Shown one piece after another: positions 55,172 to 64,000 of a stretch of 64,000 nucleotides of DNA. Made by a program: the position numbers and the translations under genes. How positions within the stretch are numbered: the first letter of the stretch is position 1; each line of letters opens with the position of its first letter. The stretch comes from Chara braunii (lineage: Eukaryota > Streptophyta > Charophyceae > Charales > Characeae), in assembly GCA_003427395.1 (NCBI GenBank), contig BFEA01000053.1, positions 2,553,711-2,617,710 on the forward strand, read 5' to 3'. The notes beneath the pieces were generated by a model, which was not told the DNA's origin, ran no database searches, and was given only the letters and a program-made list of their open reading frames with translations.

Positions 55172-55625
55172 TGCGAGGATTTAACCCTCACATGGCCGCA
55201 TGGTTGCGGCCTCCGGGCCCCCACATATGCGAGGATTTAGCCCTCACATGGCCGCATGTTGCCGCCCCTAATTGAAGGCGGGCCTGAGAATCCTCAAAGG
55301 GGCCCAAATCTGCCAAATCTTTGAGTTGCGCACCAGATACTCGCCCCACACCTGTTGGTTGCAAATGTCTTGCTCATGAGAATCAGACTCTTTGAGGAAG
55401 CTTCCAGTCTCCTGGAAGCTTCGACGTGGAAGCTGGCCTCTCGGCCTATCAGAAAGTGGGGGGAACACGTCATAGACCCCATGGGGTGGTTGGGCGTATC
55501 CTGAAGTTGCGGGCTCAGATAACTGTCTGAATGGGCCTGGGTGCAGAAATTTTGGGCCGACGTGAAGCTACTGGCCCTTGTACACTAGGCCCAGCCAGGC
55601 CAAAGGCAGGGCTCACTTCCCCATA
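55172..55625 (+). repeat. Left terminal repeat (LTR-like) of element 3
   Basis: It starts TGCGAGGATTTAACCCTCAC and aligns with 61339 onward through CCCAAATCTGCCAAATCT, CTTCGA-GTGGAAGCTGGCCTCT, CCATGGGGTGGTTGGGCG and GGCAGGGCTCACTT. The first 56 bp are duplicated (55172 and 55228). The match ends near 55625, so the true LTR end is uncertain. Confidence 0.7.
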
Positions 55626-55746
55626 CTCTTAAAGATTGTAAAGGGCCCAGCGTGACGCTTCCCACTGGGCCCAAGGAAAATCAGTGTCGGTTGGCGAACG
55701 GGAATTGGGGGGCGGGACTGGAGCGCGGAGTGTGACTGGTGTCGCG

Positions 55747-55916
55747 CTACTTCCATCGATAGGATGAGCAACGCACCAGCCAACAGGTAAGTCTCCAACC
55801 CCACGACTGGTGTCGCGCTACTTCCATCGATAGGATGAGCAAAATCGAAAGAATCCTCCGCGAGAACATCGAAATATACACTACTACTGGCAGTGTATAT
55901 TTCCATGTTCTAGGGG
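55747..55916 (+). repeat. CTACTTCCATCGATAGGATG repeat, two copies
   Basis: GGTGTCGCGCTACTTCCATC with ATAGGATGAGCAA occurs at about 55738 and 55808. The same motif recurs at 57554, inverted at 57624-57659, and at 57719, each time near a microsatellite. Confidence 0.85.
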
Positions 55917-56845
55917 GAGGAGGAGGAAGAGCGGGAGGAGCAACAGGAGGGGGAGCGAGAGAAGGACGATCCATCATCTGTTTTTGTTAAGCGGTGTGAA
56001 AGAGGACACGAGAGAGAGAGAGAGAGAGAAGTGCGAACTGCCGGCGGGGGAGGGCGCGGCCCGCGGGATGAGCAGGAGGAGGAACGGGGGAAGAGCAAGA
56101 GGAGCAGCGGGAGGAGGAACGGGGGAAGAGCAGGAGGAGCAGCGGGAGGAGGAGGAAGAGTTGTCAGGGCAGGGAGATCGCAATCGGGGGAAGTAGAGGT
56201 CGGGATGGAGAAATGGGATCGGAGAGGGAAGTCGGGATCGGGGGACAAAGGCGGGGATCGATGGGGAAAAGTGGGGGGAAGGAAGTCGGGATGGGGAGGG
56301 AAGTTGTCGGAAGGAGGTCGGGGGAGGGAGGTCGAAGGAGGGAGTCGGGATCGGGGGAGAGAGGTGGGGATCGGTGGAGGGAAGCCGGGGTCGGGGGAGA
56401 GGTGGGGATCGATGGAGGAAAGTCAGGATCGGGGGAGAAAGGTGGGGATAGATGGTGGGAAGTAGGGGGAGGGACGCTGGGATGCGGAAGTCGACGACGG
56501 GAGGTCGGGGGAGGAAGTCGGCAAAGGGAGGTCGGCAAAGGGCAGTTCGAGTAGGACATTGGAGTACGAACGTCGGAGTAGGGACTTCGGGGGAGGGAGG
56601 GGAGTCGGGATGGGAAGGGAGGTCGTGGGAGGGGGGTCAGTGTAGGGAGGAAAGTCGGGATGGGAAGGGGGGTCGGGGGAGGGAAGTTCGGGAATGGAGG
56701 TCGGTGGAGGGAAGTCGGGGTAGGGAAGTCGGGGCGGGGACACACTCACACGTGTAGCAGGAGCCGAAGCTGGAGGAGGACCAGGGTCGGGAGGAGGAAG
56801 AGCCGGAGAAGGACGATCCATCATTTGTTGTTGTTAAGCGGCGCG
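55912..56845 (+). repeat. Purine-rich (G/A) tract with GGGATCGGGGGA-type minisatellite
   Basis: The plus strand is almost all purine for about 700 bp (56050-56750), with units such as GTCGGGATCGGGGGAGA and GGTGGGGATCGATGGAGG. The segment GAAGGACGATCCATCAT-TG with TTGTTAAGCGG occurs at both ends (about 55961 and 56808), so the tract is bounded by direct repeats. Confidence 0.9.
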
Positions 56846-56863
56846 AAAGGGAGGACGCGTGCC

Positions 56864-56866
<3 letters not shown>

Positions 56867-56930
<64 letters not shown>

Positions 56931-57494
56931 CGACCCGNNNNNNNNNNNNNNNNNNNNNNNNNNNNNNNNNNNNNNNNNNNNNNNNNNNNNNNNNNNNNNN
57001 NNNNNNNNNNNNNNNNNNNNNNNNNNNNNNNNNNNNNNNNNNNNNNNNNNNNNNNNNNNNNNNNNNNNNNNNNNNNNNNNNNNNNNNNNNNNNNNNNNNN
57101 NNNNNNNNNNNNNNNNNNNNNNNNNNNNNNNNNNNNNNNNNNNNNNNNNNNNNNNNNNNNNNNNNNNNNNNNNNNNNNNNNNNNNNNNNNNNNNNNNNNN
57201 NNNNNNNNNNNNNNNNNNNNNNNNNNNNNNNNNNNNNNNNNNNNNNNNNNNNNNNNNNNNNNNNNNNNNNNNNNNNNNNNNNNNNNNNNNNNNNNNNNNN
57301 NNNNNNNNNNNNNNNNNNNNNNNNNNNNNNNNNNNNNNNNNNNNNNNNNNNNNNNNNNNNNNNNNNNNNNNNNNNNNNNNNNNNNNNNNNNNNNNNNNNN
57401 NNNNNNNNNNNNNNNNNNNNNNNNNNNNNNNNNNNNNNNNNNNNNNNNNNNNNNNNNNNNNNNNNNNNNNNNNNNNNNNNNNNNNNNNNNNNNN

Positions 57495-57552
<58 letters not shown>
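56867..57552 (+). repeat. (GA)n microsatellite interrupted by a 557-base assembly gap
   Basis: GA repeats run into N at 56938-57494 and continue to 57552. CGCGACCCG just before the gap suggests that some unique sequence was lost. Open frames across the gap have no meaning. Confidence 0.95.
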
Positions 57553-57622
57553 CTACTTCCATTGATAGGATGAGCAAAATCCGACTGAATCGGACAGTGT
57601 ATATCTCCATGTTCTAGAGGTG

Positions 57623-57677
57623 GATTCGTTCGATTTTGCTCATCCTATCGATGGAAGTACCCTCTCGCTCTCATACA

Positions 57678-57718
<41 letters not shown>

Positions 57719-57756
57719 GTACTTCCATCGATAGGATGAGCAATATCGAACGAATC
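57623..57756. repeat. 44-bp-arm palindrome with microsatellite loop
   Basis: The left arm at 57623-57666 (starting GATTCGTTCGATTTTGCTCA) is the reverse complement of 57713-57756, with one or two mismatches. The loop is a (GT)n then (GA)n run. This could form a long hairpin or cruciform. Confidence 0.92.
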
Positions 57757-57765
57757 TGACGCTAG

Positions 57766-57766
57766 A

Positions 57767-57840
<74 letters not shown>
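57766..57840 (+). repeat. (CT)n(CA)n microsatellite
   Basis: CT repeats to about 57793 followed by CA repeats. On the other strand this is (TG)n(AG)n, the same arrangement as in the loop at 57679-57717, so the two tracts are inverted copies. Confidence 0.95.
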
Positions 57841-57842
<2 letters not shown>

Positions 57843-57959
57843 GGAGGATAAGCGGTTAACAGGGACCCCCACTCTCTGGACTGGTCGACAGCAGACTCAA
57901 TGACATCCAGTCAACCCTCCAGATATTGAAGTGATCACTGTTTCTCGTATTTGTGATGG

Positions 57960-58450
57960 TTCAGCAGCAAGATGATTGGATGGGTTAGTAGCAACAAAGG
58001 GATACGGCAGGCGGATGAACGATTCATTAGAGAGCTTTATGGACTTGGTAGAAACGTGTTGTCATAACCCTCAACATTCATGAGCAAGCACCTGATGCGT
58101 TGGCATGTCTTGATACAAGTGTTGTAGAGAAATTGATCGTGGTCCCAGGAGTCCGCTATGACCCCCAAGTAGTGCTGACTATGTTCTTAAGATGTCTTCC
58201 CACAGACATCAAAAACTTTATGGTGAGTGAGGCCAGCATCGACTATCAGGCAAATTTAGGAGGGGCACAACAGGTCACTGTAGACGGGAGGAAAAAGAAG
58301 ATTGTGCAAGAAAGGGAGAAGGTTAGTTTATTGATGATGGTTGGTTCTGATGGGAATCAAACGAAAATCGATGATATTTTCTGCCTTGTGTAGGATACAG
58401 AATTAGGCAGCGAGGAGAACTCAGAGGGTGGAGGAAACCTTGTTGCAGCA
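57960..58450 (+). pseudogene. Gag capsid-like remnant of element 3
   Basis: The frame 58100-58393 reads VVEKLIVVPGVRYDPQVVLT, MFLRCLPTDIKNFMVSEASI and LGGAQQVTVDGRKKK. The context (before a zinc knuckle and protease) and the helical, Leu-rich pattern fit the capsid part of Gag. The start is lost and a stop follows at 58393. Confidence 0.5.
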
Positions 58451-58456
58451 GTTAAA

Positions 58457-58605
58457 CCACTAGTACTTCCTAGAATCGTGCCCGTCAATGCGCCACGATT
58501 TTAGGAAATGTTCGGGCACTACAGGAGCGCCTAAATTCATCCGACTAGAAAATGTTTCCACTCTATTCTTTTTTGCGGCCGATAGCTGCGCCAAGGACTG
58601 GTGGT
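58457..58605. mobile_element. Possible TTAA MITE, 149 bp
   Basis: ACCACTAGTAC at the left and GGACTGGTGGT at the right are inverted versions of the ends seen at 26400 and 47468, with TTAA at 58453-58456 and 58606-58609. The right end is more diverged and the inside is not clearly related, so this is less certain than the other two. Confidence 0.45.
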
Positions 58606-58609
58606 TTAA

Positions 58610-58850
58610 AGGTAAGGATGATGATCGCGGCAAGGGCGGCAAGCAAAAGAGTCAGGGGCAGGCTCAAAACTCAAACAAGACTCCTGCTTGGGTGAGGGCT
58701 GGCCTGGATCAAGTTGTGTGGTGGGACCGTTATTTGCTAGGTGCTTGCATGAACTGTGGTATGACCATCAACAATTTATATGCAACAATCCGAAGGTTTC
58801 TCAGAAGATCGCGCCCAAGGGTGGTGCTTTTACGAGCATATCCCAAAGAA
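58610..58850 (+). pseudogene. Gag zinc-knuckle region of element 3
   Basis: A basic Lys/Gly/Gln-rich linker is followed by ACMNCGM and, one frame away, DHQQFICNNPKVSQKIAPK. Joined, these make CX2CX4HX4C at about 58746-58800. The frameshift between the Cys pair and the His breaks the knuckle. It overlaps the long frame 58488-59567. Confidence 0.65.
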
Positions 58851-58959
58851 ACACATCTGGCCAGGAGAAGTTGTAGCTGCTTCTACTCTGTTGAAGTGGA
58901 TAGCGTTCCCTCACCACTTCAGGAGTTGGCCGAAGCTATTGACTCGTTTGTTACCCCGC

Positions 58960-59567
58960 AGACGCATCTAGACCAAACGATACTTTGTTCGTTAGATATG
59001 TCTGAGGCCTTAGAAGATTTAGAAATGGAGTGGTTAGAAAGGGACCCTTTTGAGTCTTGGGTGGCTAAGTCTAGAGGTCGTAGAGGGGAGCATTTCGTCG
59101 TGGAAGTCTGTGTAGGTGGCCGCAAGTGTGGTGCCCTCGTAGACAATGGCTCCACGCGAAACTTGAGTTGCGAGTGCGTTGAAAGACTGCGCCTAGGGGA
59201 TCGGTTGCAGAGCTTTAGTAGGCATGTAGCATCTACTTTAGCCAACAAAGAGCGCATGGTTGTCACAGACTACGTCAAAGACGTGGTCTGCATCTTCTCC
59301 TACGGAGGAGGGGAATTTAACCATACGATTTCGTTCTTGGTTAGCGACGACTTGCCATTCGACATGTTGTTGGGTACGTACTACCTCGAGGTTGCCAAGC
59401 CCCAGGTTGACTGGGACCGGAAGGTGCTCATACATGCATTGCCAGATGTGAGAACCGTTAAACTAGCTAATTGTAAGGGTAGCAGGTTAGTCGACTCTTA
59501 CGGTTGTATGAATGCATTCACGTTCTTAATTATTATAAACGTAACCAAGAGGAGGGTATGTACTTGA
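58960..59567 (+). CDS. Aspartic protease domain of element 3
   Basis: The frame ending at 59567 reads EDLEMEWLERDPFESWVAKS, then VEVCVGGRKCGALVDNGSTR (active-site triad Asp-Asn-Gly in place of Asp-Ser/Thr-Gly), ANKERMVVTDYVKDV and LPFDMLLGTYYLEVAKPQVD. The block order fits gypsy retropepsin. The Ser/Thr to Asn change in the catalytic triad probably impairs activity. The upstream part of the same frame (58488-58960) is Gag-derived or chance. Confidence 0.75.
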
Positions 59568-59599
59568 TCTTCGTCTTTGAGAAAGGGGAGGTCGTTAAA

Positions 59600-60290
59600 A
59601 CATCCCCAAAGATCGAAGTCGTCGTTGCTAAGTACCTTGATTTGTTTGAGGAGCCTTCGGGAGTCGTAGACAGGGAGGTTGTCCACGCCATAAAAATCAT
59701 CTAAAGTAGGAAAACACCAAAGGGGAGGATCTATAGGATGGATCCAACCGAGTTGGACGAGTTTTGTCGCCAACTGAAGCTCAGAATGAATGGTTGGATT
59801 CGGCCTACCACATCTCTCTTTGGTTTTCTAGTCTTATTTGTTATGAAGAAAGGGGGATCACTAAGGATGTGCATTGATTATAGAGGCCTCAATGCCATCA
59901 CTGTTAAGAACGTTGAGCCTCTACCCCGCATCGACGACCTATTGGATAGGATGCAGGGATGTACATACTTTACCTAGATAGACCTTAAATCTGGCTACCA
60001 TCAGATTGCTCTTAGACTAGAGGATCAACACAAAACCGCTTTTCAGACCAGGTACGATTTGTACGAGTTTGTGGTGATGCTATCCGACCTTCGCATCTTC
60101 AGTAAGACTATCGAGGAGCACATGCAACGCTTGGATGTTGTGCTTGGGCTCGGAAGGCAGCACAAGTACGAGATCTTGGAGAAATGTGAATTCGGTCGCA
60201 CCAAAATCTTGTACTTGGGGCACAAGGTATCTGCAGATGGGGTTAGGCCCGAAGATGCGAAGGTGGTCAACACTCGTGACTGGCCATGAG
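59600..60290 (+). pseudogene. Reverse transcriptase of element 3, catalytic block deleted
   Basis: VVAKYLDLFEEPSGVVDREV, then MNGWIRPTTSLFGFLVLFVM, MCIDYRGLNAITVKNVEPLP and IDDLLDRMQGCTYFT-stop-IDLKSGYHQIAL. After YEFVVM the sequence jumps to LRIFSKTIEEHMQRLDVVL, so the PFGLTNAPATFQ to YLDDIL part is gone. LYLGHKVSADGVRPEDAKV follows. Confidence 0.88.
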
Positions 60291-60379
60291 GCCCACGACC
60301 TCAGTCTGTGACGGAGGTGAGATCTTTCTTGGGGACGACAGATGGGCCTGAAGTTTGCGTATGATGTTCATCATGACAT

Positions 60380-60900
60380 GGTCCTCCCTTGTAGGCATCA
60401 ACCAAGGGTCAAGTTACATCATTCGACAAACCAAACTCAGTTATCAACGCACTTAGGTTATCTGCTCTTCGCAACAACGCATCAGCAACCTTATTGTACT
60501 CTCCCTTCACATAGTCCAGTTTGAAGTCATTGAAGTTATATTGATCAATGACTTCAATCCAAGTTAAAGTGCGTCGAAAAGTACAAGCTGCATCTTGATC
60601 CACTTGAGTGTCTCATGGTAGGTCCTCAAATAGAATCTCTAGAGCAGATAATGCCTCGGATAAGAACTTTATAAAGGGCGTAGAGTTACCTTTCATAGGT
60701 GGATTTCGTCAACTTCTTTGATGGCATCTTCTTACTCATGTACTTGATCGGCCTTAACTTCTTCCCTTCCTGTTGAGCCAACATTGTGCCATATTGGCTT
60801 GTGTCAGTGGTTACGACGAATCGCTTCTCAAGATCAGGAAGCATGGGAATTTAATTATGTGTGAGAGCATACTTCAGTCGCTTGACCAGTTGCAGCTCCT
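60380..60900 (-). pseudogene. Inverted RNase H remnant inside element 3
   Basis: The minus strand reads LPDLEKRFVVTTDTSQYGTM, KKLRPIKYMSKKMPS, KSTYER, YHETLKWIK (catalytic Asp to Tyr), TWIEVIDQYNFNDFKLDYVK and VADALLRRADNLSALITEFG. This is a full RNase H domain with frameshifts, in the wrong orientation between plus-strand RT and chromo-like tail. Confidence 0.88.
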
Positions 60901-61053
60901 GGAACCATCGGATTTGTAGAGGGGATTTCTTCGGTTACACCAACTGGTTTTCCTTACCAACTGCAGCTCTAGTATGTGAAGTTGTTGCAGCAGGCTGTCA
61001 AGCATATCATAAAATCTTAAGTAGCCACTGACAAGTTCCCATCAAGGAGATCA

Positions 61054-61299
61054 ATGCTGCCCTCAACCATGGTTGGCCATGTGGACATCGATGATATCTT
61101 GGAACACAGAGATCTGCCTGTTTTGAAGCCTGTGGGCAGGGGAAGACAACCAAAACCTACAAAGGAGTACCGGGTCAGATTGAGGCATCATACTGATCCA
61201 AAGGAGGACCGTTGGTTCACAAAAGAGGAGCTTGTCAAGATAGCACCGCAGGTCATAGCGGAGTACGAACGAAAATTGAAGGGGAAAGCGCCTGCGTAG
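61054..61299 (+). CDS. Chromo-like tail of element 3 integrase
   Basis: An 81-residue frame reads GHVDIDDILEHRDLPVLKPV, GRGRQPKPTKEYRVRLRHHT, DPKEDRWFTKEELVKIAPQV and IAEYERKLKG, ending 40 bp before the terminal repeat. It matches the tails of elements 1 and 2 (GRGRPQKQYKVRF, DDRWFTK-ELLETAP). The integrase core upstream is missing. Confidence 0.8.
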   Translation: MLPSTMVGHVDIDDILEHRDLPVLKPVGRGRQPKPTKEYRVRLRHHTDPKEDRWFTKEELVKIAPQVIAEYERKLKGKAPA

Positions 61300-61338
61300 A
61301 AGCATCTTAGCGGACTTTCGAAGCTAAGGGGGATGGAA

Positions 61339-61745
61339 TGCGGGGATTTAGCCCTCACATGGCCGCATGGCCGTGGCCTCCGGTTGCCCACGGGGCCCCT
61401 AGCAAGTATGTCGAGCGCCCTAAACGAAGGTGGGCTTGAGAATCGTCGAGGGGTCCCAAATCTGCCAAATCTCTGAGTTGGGCGCCAGACAGTTGCCACG
61501 CCCTCCTGCTTGTGAGAATCGGAATCTTCGAGGAAGCTTCTTGTCTCCTGGAAGCTTCGGTGTGGAAGCTGGCCTCTTGGCCTATCAGAAAGCAGGGAAA
61601 GACGTCACAGACCCCATGGGGTGGTTGGGCGCATCTTCAAGCTGCGGGCCCAGACAACTGTTTGAATCGGCCTAGGCGCAGACACTTTGGGTTGAATTGT
61701 CTGCATGCCAGGCCGAGCCAAGCCAAAGGCAGGGCTCACTTTCCA
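61339..61745 (+). repeat. Right terminal repeat (LTR-like) of element 3
   Basis: It starts TGCGGGGATTTAGCCCTCAC directly after the purine tract, as expected for an LTR. It aligns with 55228-55625. Beyond 61745 the hairpin CTTTCCATAAAGGAAAG and GCATGCCAGGCC recall R1 in reverse, so LTR and R1 may be related. Confidence 0.72.
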
Positions 61746-62398
61746 TAAAGGAAAGTGAGAGCCCAACAGCCAGGACATTCTGGTATGTGCAGGCAATGCG
61801 GCCACGCTGCTGCTTTGTCGCACGAGCAGGCGCGCAAAAGCGCTTCAAGGTGATAGAGGGGCGCTGTGCTGGACTCGCCGGGATGGCGATCCGACAGGAT
61901 GGAGACGAAGGGGTAGAGGAAGGAGGAAGTGGAGATGGAGCTGGAAGGGGCAGCGCAGCTCCGACACAGACTCAACACCGCATGTACTCCAACAAGTGCA
62001 AAAATGATGAATGACGAAAAACAGACAACAACTGGGGTATACCCCCAGTGGACTGACTGACTGGACTGGACTGGACTGGTACCGACAGTGGTACTGGGCA
62101 GGACTGGAACAGCACACGACCTGTGGGGTCAGGTCATGACCTGGTCCCACAGGCCGAACTGGCAAATAGCCAAATAGGCCCTGGCTGTAGGCTAGGGCAG
62201 ATGGAGGCCCGCTGCACGATCCTCAGACCTGTAATGGATCGCAAGAGCCATAAACACGCTATCCGCAAAAGCAACGGAACTTTGCAATAAAAAGAAAGCT
62301 GAGAAATATAGGATGCGGAGCACGCTCCATGAGGAGTCCATGCAATGCAGCCTAAGCTACATAATGTCAAATGAAACACAAATGTCTGGTATACACAT
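61746..62398. other. No gene recognised; GACTGGACTGG repeats
   Basis: GACTG-type short repeats at about 62055-62085, next to the near-palindrome GACCTGTGGGGTCAGGTC with ATGACCTGGTCCCACAGG at 62119-62154. Confidence 0.5.
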
Positions 62399-62825
62399 GC
62401 TATCTAACAACAAAAAATGAAATGCAGCAATATACCATCCTAAAGTCCTGGAGGCCATTGCCTTAGTGGGTGAGGGAAACATGCGCACAACTCACCAACT
62501 GGGGGAGGAGGGAGCTAGATCTGGGAGCAAGGAAGCCAAGATAACGGTGAACCACTAAGAGTGGGATGGTCTCAGAGGGGGTGAATGCAGCCTAAGAATC
62601 GAAACTCCCAAGGGCAGTCACCCACTGCTAGCTAACAACAGAAAATGAAATGTAGCAATATACCATCCTAAAGTCTTGGAGGCAATTGCCTCAGTGCTGA
62701 AAAGGAAAAAGAGCAATATGTCACAAGATAATGTCATGTCGTTGAACCACTAAGAGTGGGATGGTCTCAGAGGGGGTGAATGCAGCCTAAGAATCGAAAC
62801 TCCTAAGGGCAGTCACACATGAAGG
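62399..62825 (+). repeat. Diverged tandem duplication, about 200-230 bp units
   Basis: AGCAATATACCATCCTAAAG occurs at about 62424 and 62652. AACCACTAAGAGTGGGATGG with GTGAATGCAGCCTAAGAATC occurs at about 62550 and 62745. Confidence 0.88.
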
Positions 62826-63147
62826 TGGGATAGGTCATCAGGCTCAAGGTGGGAGAGTGGTAACGAAACAAAACCAAGGACCCTAACAGATAGACCATCA
62901 GGGCGGGTAATGCTCGACAAAAGGATGACACCATGCAGGGTCGCGATACCAAGGGAGAGCCGAACTCAAGGAGACCCAGCTAAGTGAGAACCATCATGCG
63001 ACAGATGCAAGGGAATATACAGGGTAGAGTGGTGGTGTGTGTGGGGGGGGGGACGAATGAAATCGTCGAAGTGGTCAATGACGTCGATGAAGTAGCAGTT
63101 GAGTCGATGTCGAAGTAGAGCCGCAAAACGCTAACATCCTGAAGAGG
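62826..63147. other. No gene recognised
   Basis: Short spacer downstream, in minus-strand order, of the chromodomain pseudogene. A GT/G run lies at about 63033-63051. Confidence 0.4.
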
Positions 63148-64000
63148 CTAATGATGGAGTACCTGATGGTGTGAATCAGTAGGGAGATGGTAGGTGATCA
63201 GAGTGTCAATCGTCAAGACGCCGAGGGCGTCGACGAGTGCGTTGTGGACGCGTGGAGGCGTTCGTCTGCTGCTGAAGGGCGGCCTCAGAGGGAGCGGGCT
63301 CGTCCTCAGCGATCTCCTCAGCCGGAGGAGGAGGAAGAGGGTCAATCGGCCGAGTAGAGCAGATGTCTCAGCACGACGAGCACGATCATATGCACGCACC
63401 AACATTCGGGCGTGCTCCAAGTGCTCGAGGGGCTCCCAAGTTGCCTCCTCATCAGGATAACCCTTCCAACGCACAAGGTACTCGATGCGTGGAGGCATAT
63501 CGTCGGTAACTCGGCGAGATACGATGTCGGAAAGGACGAACTCCTCGTGACCGTCCACCATGATAGGTGGAGGGCGCTCATAAGGACGTCCGACGAAGTG
63601 CTCAGACGGTCTGCGATAAGGATGCCGTAAGGAGACGTGGTAAACATCGTGTACACGAGCCTGTCGAAGGTAATCAGGTAGCTTCACACGTAAACTGACC
63701 GGGCCAGCGACAGTATCAGAACCGACAGCCTGAAGGATGCGTCATGGACCGAAGAAACGACGCCTGAACTTGCGAAGCGTATCTGCTTCGAGCTGTAAGT
63801 GGTGTGCGTCGACGAGCACATCGTCACCTACTTTGAATGGGTGATCCATTCGTCATCGGTTTGCTCGTGCGGTCGTGCGAGTCTGGGAATCGGTTAGACT
63901 CTCGTGTGCGCGCTTCATAATCGTCGCCATGTGGGCGATCCAGTCATCCAGCGCAGGACAACGAGTGTCTAGGCGCAACCGCGATGGTCGTAGGAAGTCC
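63148..64000 (-). pseudogene. Chromovirus integrase C-terminus with chromodomain, runs off window end
   Basis: From the window edge the minus strand reads CPALDDWIAHMATIMKRAHE, SQTRTTARANR, a TGA (63853-63855), RMDHPFKVGDDVLVDAHHLQ, KFRRRFFGP, a second TGA (63742-63744), RILQAVGSDTVAGPVSLRVK and LPDYLRQARVHDVYHVSLRH. This is the integrase C-terminal GPY/F module. The classical chromodomain follows: EFVLSDIVSRR, YLVRWKGYPDEEATWEPLEH, with the aromatic Tyr/Trp/Trp residues of methyl-lysine-binding domains. The last about 50 residues are a basic tail. Apart from two TGA codons the frame is intact, so this is the youngest-looking chromodomain here; it belongs to another gypsy family than elements 1-3. 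Confidence 0.9.

Larger units (their letters stand above)
55172..61745 (+). mobile_element. Ty3/gypsy element 3, decayed and rearranged
   Basis: Alignable repeats of about 400-450 bp flank the region in the same orientation, and gag-, protease-, RT- and chromo-like pieces lie between them on the plus strand. A purine tract AAGGGGGATGGAA (61326-61338) precedes the right repeat. Integrase and the RT catalytic motif are missing, and an RNase H piece lies inverted at 60380-60900. It belongs to a different family from elements 1 and 2. An N gap prevents checking the leader. Confidence 0.75.

Noticed and set aside
55034-55240. Plus-strand frame rich in Arg/Gly/Ser
   Set aside because: It spans the GC-rich spacer and the left terminal repeat of element 3, with no homologue visible.
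56660-57617. Long Glu-Arg repeat proteins across the N gap
   Set aside because: They are translations of GA microsatellite and N bases.

Overview
The window looks like nuclear DNA of a green-lineage eukaryote, most likely a streptophyte with a repeat-swollen genome; the style fits a charophyte such as Chara, but that species is inferred, not proven. Reasons: Ty3/gypsy retrotransposons whose primer-binding sites match plant initiator tRNA-Met, a recognisable piece of plant-type mitochondrial nad4L, decayed 18S rRNA fragments, long microsatellites, minisatellites and several small DNA transposons. I see no intact host gene, no operons and no tRNA gene. Almost every coding stretch is retrotransposon gag/pol, usually broken.

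Layout. 1-8495: Ty3/gypsy element 1 (5' LTR cut by the window edge, gag, protease, RT, RNase H, integrase, chromo-like tail, 3' LTR). 8496-9545: a GC-rich dispersed repeat (called R1). 9545-12200: a heavily decayed gypsy element. 12.2-23.9 kb: mostly unrecognised sequence holding one copy of an unknown minus-strand protein family (about 14.8-19.4 kb) and an 18S rRNA pseudogene split by an 886-bp hAT-like transposon (22115-23000). 23.9-32.3 kb: two inverted copies of an unknown repeat (called F); the left copy also carries an 11-member array of hairpins with compensatory stem changes (24.6-25.45 kb) and a TTAA-flanked element, and a second 18S pseudogene lies between the copies. 32380-32574: nad4L fragment. 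34746-35747: solo LTR on the minus strand with a 4-bp target duplication. 36189-44898: gypsy element 2, complete with both LTRs and target duplication GTCC, inserted into an R1 copy. 45.1-50.1 kb: tandem duplications, a minus-strand RT scrap, a 3-kb minisatellite and a 177-bp TTAA MITE. 50.1-52.3 kb: second copy of the unknown protein family. 53.7-54.6 kb: R1 copy. 55172-61745: decayed gypsy element 3 bounded by alignable terminal repeats, with a purine tract, an N gap, a microsatellite palindrome and an internal inverted RNase H piece. 63148-64000: end of another gypsy element, minus strand, with a classical chromodomain.

How it fits together. Elements 1 and 2 and the solo LTR belong to one family: LTRs run from TGAAACGGTTTTCACC to GATTGCA, carry a TATAAAT box, sit beside a tRNA-iMet primer site and make 4-bp target duplications. 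Each element was meant to code Gag (coiled coil plus CCHC knuckle), aspartic protease, RT, RNase H and integrase with a chromo-like tail, but nonsense codons, frameshifts, deletions and internal duplications mean no copy here could act alone. The insertions are nested (element 2 in R1, hAT-like element in 18S pseudogene, TTAA elements in repeat F and in the minisatellite), which gives a relative history.
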